Positions 5,940 to 8,564 of a stretch of 8,564 nt of DNA are shown piece by piece. The notes under the pieces were generated by a model that saw nothing but the letters and a program-made list of their open reading frames with translations, did no database searches and was not told the DNA's origin. Both the position numbers and the translations under genes were made by a program. Numbering within the stretch: the stretch's first letter is position 1; the number at the start of each line of letters is the position of its first letter. Origin of the DNA: Candidatus Dadabacteria bacterium UBA1144 (GTDB taxonomy: Bacteria > Desulfobacterota_D > UBA1144); the NCBI GenBank assembly GCA_905181755.1, contig CAJIYY010000081.1, positions 1 to 8,564 on the forward strand, given 5' to 3'.

Positions 5940-6743
5940 ATGAAAATTGATAATTGGTTAGAAGGACATTGGGCCCTAATTCTAGGCGCATCAAGTGGTT
6001 TTGGTGCAGAAGTTTCAAAAAAACTTTCAGAATATGGTGTAAATATTATCGGAGTTCACTTAGACAGAAAAGGGACCATGGGAAATGTAGAAGAAATTGT
6101 TTCCTATATTCAATCTAACGGATCAGAAGCTAAATTTTTTAATATCAACGCTGCTGATGAAGAAAAAAGAAATCATGTGCTAAACGAAGCATCCACCTTC
6201 ATTGGAGACAATAATAAAAAGATTAAAATCCTACTCCATTCTCTAGCATTCGGGTCATTGAAGCCCTATCTTACGGAGGAATCAGGTTCTAATGTTACTC
6301 AAAAGCAAATGGAAATGACTATAGACGTAATGGCCAACTCAATAGTTTATTGGACCCAAGGAATTGTCCAACGGTCATTATTTAGTCCAAATGGAAGAAT
6401 ATACGCTATGACTAGCGCTGGTAGCAGAAAAATATGGCCTACATATGGGCCTGTATCAGCTGCAAAATCTGCATTGGAATCACACATCAGACAGATTTCC
6501 GTTGAGCTTGCTCCCCAAAGAATAACTGCTAACTCTTTATGCGCTGGTGTAACTCTTACCCCAGCTCTTGATAAAATCCCTGGTAACAATGATATTATCG
6601 ATGAAGCTACTAGGAACAATCCCAGCAATAGGCTTACTTTAACTAGTGATATATCTGGAAGCATAGTAGCCCTCTCTCATCCTGGAGCTGATTGGATTAC
6701 TGGAAATGTAATTATGGTTGATGGTGGGGAAGAATTAACTTAA
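5940..6743 (+). CDS. Short-chain dehydrogenase/reductase, FabI/FabL-like enoyl-ACP reductase
   Basis: NAD(P)H-dependent reductase of the SDR superfamily, 267 residues from the ATG at 5940. The N-terminal Rossmann motif is LGASSGFGAE (15-24). HSLAFGSLKPYL follows at about 100, in the position of the HSIGF segment of enoyl reductases. The active site is Y169 with K176 in YGPVSAAK. This Tyr-X6-Lys spacing is that of FabI and FabL enoyl-ACP reductases, not the Tyr-X3-Lys of classical SDRs. The C-terminal TGNVIMVDGGEEL is typical of both. The glycine motif resembles FabL (GSSRGVG) more than FabI (AxxxSIA). The likely role is the last reduction in fatty acid elongation, but other 2-enoyl thioester or ketone substrates cannot be excluded. 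cysS follows with a 1-nt overlap (TAATG), so the two are cotranscribed; no pathway link is evident. Confidence 0.75.
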   Translation: MKIDNWLEGHWALILGASSGFGAEVSKKLSEYGVNIIGVHLDRKGTMGNVEEIVSYIQSNGSEAKFFNINAADEEKRNHVLNEASTFIGDNNKKIKILLHSLAFGSLKPYLTEESGSNVTQKQMEMTIDVMANSIVYWTQGIVQRSLFSPNGRIYAMTSAGSRKIWPTYGPVSAAKSALESHIRQISVELAPQRITANSLCAGVTLTPALDKIPGNNDIIDEATRNNPSNRLTLTSDISGSIVALSHPGADWITGNVIMVDGGEELT

Positions 6744-8089
6744 TGAATAAAGATTTATATATTTACAATTCCCTTACAAGCCAAAAAGAACTTTTCAAAG
6801 AAACTTCAGCTAATGAAGTTTCTATATATGTATGTGGGCCTACTGTATACAGCAGCTCCCATATGGGTCATGCTAGATCAGCGATAGTTTTCGACACAAT
6901 TGTAAGATTTCTGAAATTTATAGGTTTCAAAACAAACTATGTTAGAAATTTTACAGATATTGATGACAAGATTATCAATAGAGGAATAGAAGAAGGTGTA
7001 AGGCCAGAAGACATTGCAGAAAAATATAAAACAGAATACATTGAGGACATGGAGAGCCTGGGTTGCCTTCAGCCCGACTTTCAACCTTCTGTTTCTGAGA
7101 ATATTCCTGAGATAATAAGCCTTATAGAAGATATTATAAAAAAAGGTTTTGCGTATGAAAAGAATGGTGACGTTTATTTTAATGTACAAAAATTCAATGG
7201 GTATGGAAAACTTTCTAAACAAAGCATTGACTCAATCCTTGTAAATACTCGACTAGAGATAAATCCAAATAAAAATTTTGGTTTAGACTTTGCTCTTTGG
7301 AAAACTGCTAAAGAGAATGAGCCCTACTGGAGTAGTCCATGGGGGAAAGGAAGACCGGGTTGGCATATTGAATGTTCAGCAATGAGCAGGAAATATCTAG
7401 GCGAAAATTTTGACATTCATGGAGGAGGTAGAGATTTAATATTTCCGCATCATGAAAATGAGATTGCACAATCAGAGTGTGTGTCAGACAAGAAATTCGC
7501 TAATTACTGGATGCATAATGGTCTAATAAATATCAACAAAGAAAAAATGTCCAAATCAATTGGCAATATAATTAACATCAGAGAAGGATTAAAATTATGG
7601 AATAAGAATATCATTAGAACTTTATTCTTAACACATCACTACAGAACTCCTGTTGACTTCTCTAGTAAAAAGCTAGAAGAGATAGAAAAAACACTCCTGA
7701 ATACTAAGAAAAGAGTTCCTACCAATGAGTCTTTATCAACTAAGTTTAAAGAACTCTGGGTTTCCGCAATGCTTGATGATTTTAATACTGCTAAAGCATT
7801 TGGTTACTATTTTAAGTTTATTAATGATGGAAGTCTTTCACCTGAAACTGACTCAGAAGTAAGTGAATTTGAAGAAACAATGGGAATTAGCGGGTGGAGA
7901 GATGAGAATATTCAATCAAAAAAAGACACCATAGTTGATGAAGTAAGAATCAAACAAATAATATTTGAAAGAGATAGAGCCAGAAAAGATAAGAACTGGA
8001 TCAAAGCTGATGAGCTTAGATATGAAGCAGAAGAGTTAGGAGTCAAACTATTAGACAAAGAAGGCAAGACGACATGGGAGCCTTGTTAA
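6743..8089 (+). CDS. cysS: Cysteinyl-tRNA synthetase
   Basis: Class I synthetase that activates cysteine with ATP and charges tRNA-Cys in the cytosol. At 448 residues it is slightly shorter than E. coli CysS (461). The N-terminus has YVCGPTVYSSSHMGHARS: C31 is a zinc ligand and HMGH (40-43) is the HIGH signature in a Met variant. GRPGWHIECSAMS gives C211, and FPHHENEIAQSE gives H236 and E240, completing the Cys-Cys-His-Glu zinc site with the same spacing as the E. coli enzyme. KMSKS is at 268-272, followed by SIGN. The C-terminal ERDRARKDKNWIKADELR and the closing GKTTW match the anticodon-recognising tail. The ATG overlaps the stop of the upstream reductase (TAATG), which implies coupled translation. 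Its stop overlaps that of the convergent radical SAM gene. All catalytic features are present. Confidence 0.98.
   Translation: MNKDLYIYNSLTSQKELFKETSANEVSIYVCGPTVYSSSHMGHARSAIVFDTIVRFLKFIGFKTNYVRNFTDIDDKIINRGIEEGVRPEDIAEKYKTEYIEDMESLGCLQPDFQPSVSENIPEIISLIEDIIKKGFAYEKNGDVYFNVQKFNGYGKLSKQSIDSILVNTRLEINPNKNFGLDFALWKTAKENEPYWSSPWGKGRPGWHIECSAMSRKYLGENFDIHGGGRDLIFPHHENEIAQSECVSDKKFANYWMHNGLININKEKMSKSIGNIINIREGLKLWNKNIIRTLFLTHHYRTPVDFSSKKLEEIEKTLLNTKKRVPTNESLSTKFKELWVSAMLDDFNTAKAFGYYFKFINDGSLSPETDSEVSEFEETMGISGWRDENIQSKKDTIVDEVRIKQIIFERDRARKDKNWIKADELRYEAEELGVKLLDKEGKTTWEPC
8086..8089. other. Convergent stop codon overlap
   Basis: A single TTAA supplies both stops: TAA at 8087-8089 for cysS and, on the other strand, TAA at 8086-8088 for the radical SAM gene. 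There is no intergenic space and no hairpin terminator here, so each transcript probably extends into the other gene as antisense. Confidence 0.9.
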
Positions 8090-8564
8090 ATACCAATCAA
8101 TTCTCTACCTTTGGCAATCACCGGCGCCTGAGTTTCACCTCTGCATCCGAACCAACAAGTAGTACATTTAGTCTTAGTAAAATAATCTGGAGTATAATCC
8201 GTGTAATGGCAGACAGCTGGCATTTCTGAGCACCTTTTAATGTGACCATCAGGAGTTGCTGTTAAAAATGAAAATCCAGCATTACATGGAGGGCCATATC
8301 CATTTTCAAAGAATAATGGTACTTGCTCCAAGTAATATTCGCTCGAAACAATAGTATCCTTCCAATGCTTTTTTAGTGAAACTAATTCCTTTATAACTTC
8401 TGAGACTTTTTTAGTTTCGTCACTAATGAAGTGATCCTCGTTGTTTGCTTTCATAACAGAGTATGAACTAAAAGAAATATTCGCACCCCACTCTTTAGCT
8501 CTTTTTGCCATATCAACTATCTCATCTAGGTTATCATCCATAATAATTGTATTAATAGAAATTG
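8086..8564 (-). CDS. Radical SAM protein with SPASM-like C-terminal domain, 3' part
   Basis: The C-terminal 158 residues of a gene that enters from the right edge. The frame stays open to base 8564, and the segment ISINTIIMDDNLDEI reads as an internal barrel strand and helix of a radical SAM domain. The ATG at 8541 is therefore probably internal, and the CxxxCxxC cluster motif would lie outside the window. Counting from that Met, an auxiliary cluster region follows: C86-X12-G-X4-C104, C111, then C126-X2-C129-X3-C133 in CTTCWFGCRGE. The first half fits the SPASM pattern C-X9-15-G-X4-C, but the second half is shorter than the canonical C-X2-C-X5-C-X3-C with a final Cys. Such domains bind one or two extra Fe-S clusters in peptide-modifying and related enzymes. 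I cannot name the substrate or subfamily, and no neighbour in the window suggests it. Confidence 0.8.
   Translation of the reverse strand, partial: ISINTIIMDDNLDEIVDMAKRAKEWGANISFSSYSVMKANNEDHFISDETKKVSEVIKELVSLKKHWKDTIVSSEYYLEQVPLFFENGYGPPCNAGFSFLTATPDGHIKRCSEMPAVCHYTDYTPDYFTKTKCTTCWFGCRGETQAPVIAKGRELIGI

Noticed and set aside
6347..6664. A 105-codon minus-strand frame with hydrophobic stretches opposite the reductase gene
   Set aside because: It is antisense to a well-conserved SDR core. Its apparent hydrophobicity is a by-product of the complementary codons and no start signal is seen.
6878..7222. A 114-codon minus-strand frame opposite cysS
   Set aside because: It is antisense to the conserved catalytic region of CysS, rich in Phe, Tyr and Ile as expected of a reversed AT-rich gene, with no recognisable motif.
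8040..8130. A hairpin terminator between cysS and the radical SAM gene
   Set aside because: There is no intergenic space, and I found no GC-rich stem followed by a T-run on either strand around the junction.
8539..8541. ATG at 8541 as the true start of the radical SAM gene
   Set aside because: The frame stays open to the window edge, the residues before it (ISINTII) fit an internal radical SAM barrel strand, and a 151-residue protein would lack the whole SAM-binding half.

Overview
The window is AT-rich and compactly coded. It comes from a bacterium whose protein motifs look Gram-negative. The RecA and IlvN sequences read to me as proteobacterial or Desulfobacterota-like, and the AT bias and short gaps suggest a small, streamlined genome, possibly marine. 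That placement is an impression from motifs, not a measured phylogeny. No tRNA, rRNA, CRISPR array, insertion sequence or prophage gene is visible, and no stretch over 300 bases lacks a gene.

Layout. A leftward block of six genes fills positions 1-5858. In transcription order it holds cinA, recA, tsaB, ilvB, ilvN and the 5' part of ilvC, which runs off the left edge. A short divergent spacer (5859-5939) separates it from a rightward pair: a FabI/FabL-like short-chain dehydrogenase/reductase and cysS, joined by a TAATG stop/start overlap. cysS converges on the 3' part of a leftward radical SAM/SPASM gene that enters from the right edge. Their stop codons overlap within one TTAA.

The leftward block mixes housekeeping roles: nucleotide salvage or repair (CinA), recombination (RecA), t6A tRNA modification (TsaB) and branched-chain amino acid synthesis (IlvB, IlvN, IlvC). 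The three ilv genes would carry out the acetolactate synthase and ketol-acid reductoisomerase steps. Reading of ribosome binding sites moves two starts: recA to a TTG at 4532 and the reductase to an ATG at 5940. It also supports a TTG start for ilvN.

The most notable observation is in ilvB. The ORF is intact and sits in a normal ilvBNC order, but the encoded large subunit has lost the GDG Mg-thiamine-diphosphate motif (TGT at residues 434-436), the NN partner, the HQMW, RQWQ and FDDR signatures and the C-terminal lid. It still has the cofactor-activating glutamate. A second oddity is a RecA with an atypical, one-residue-longer L2 DNA-binding loop. I see no clear new multi-gene system.
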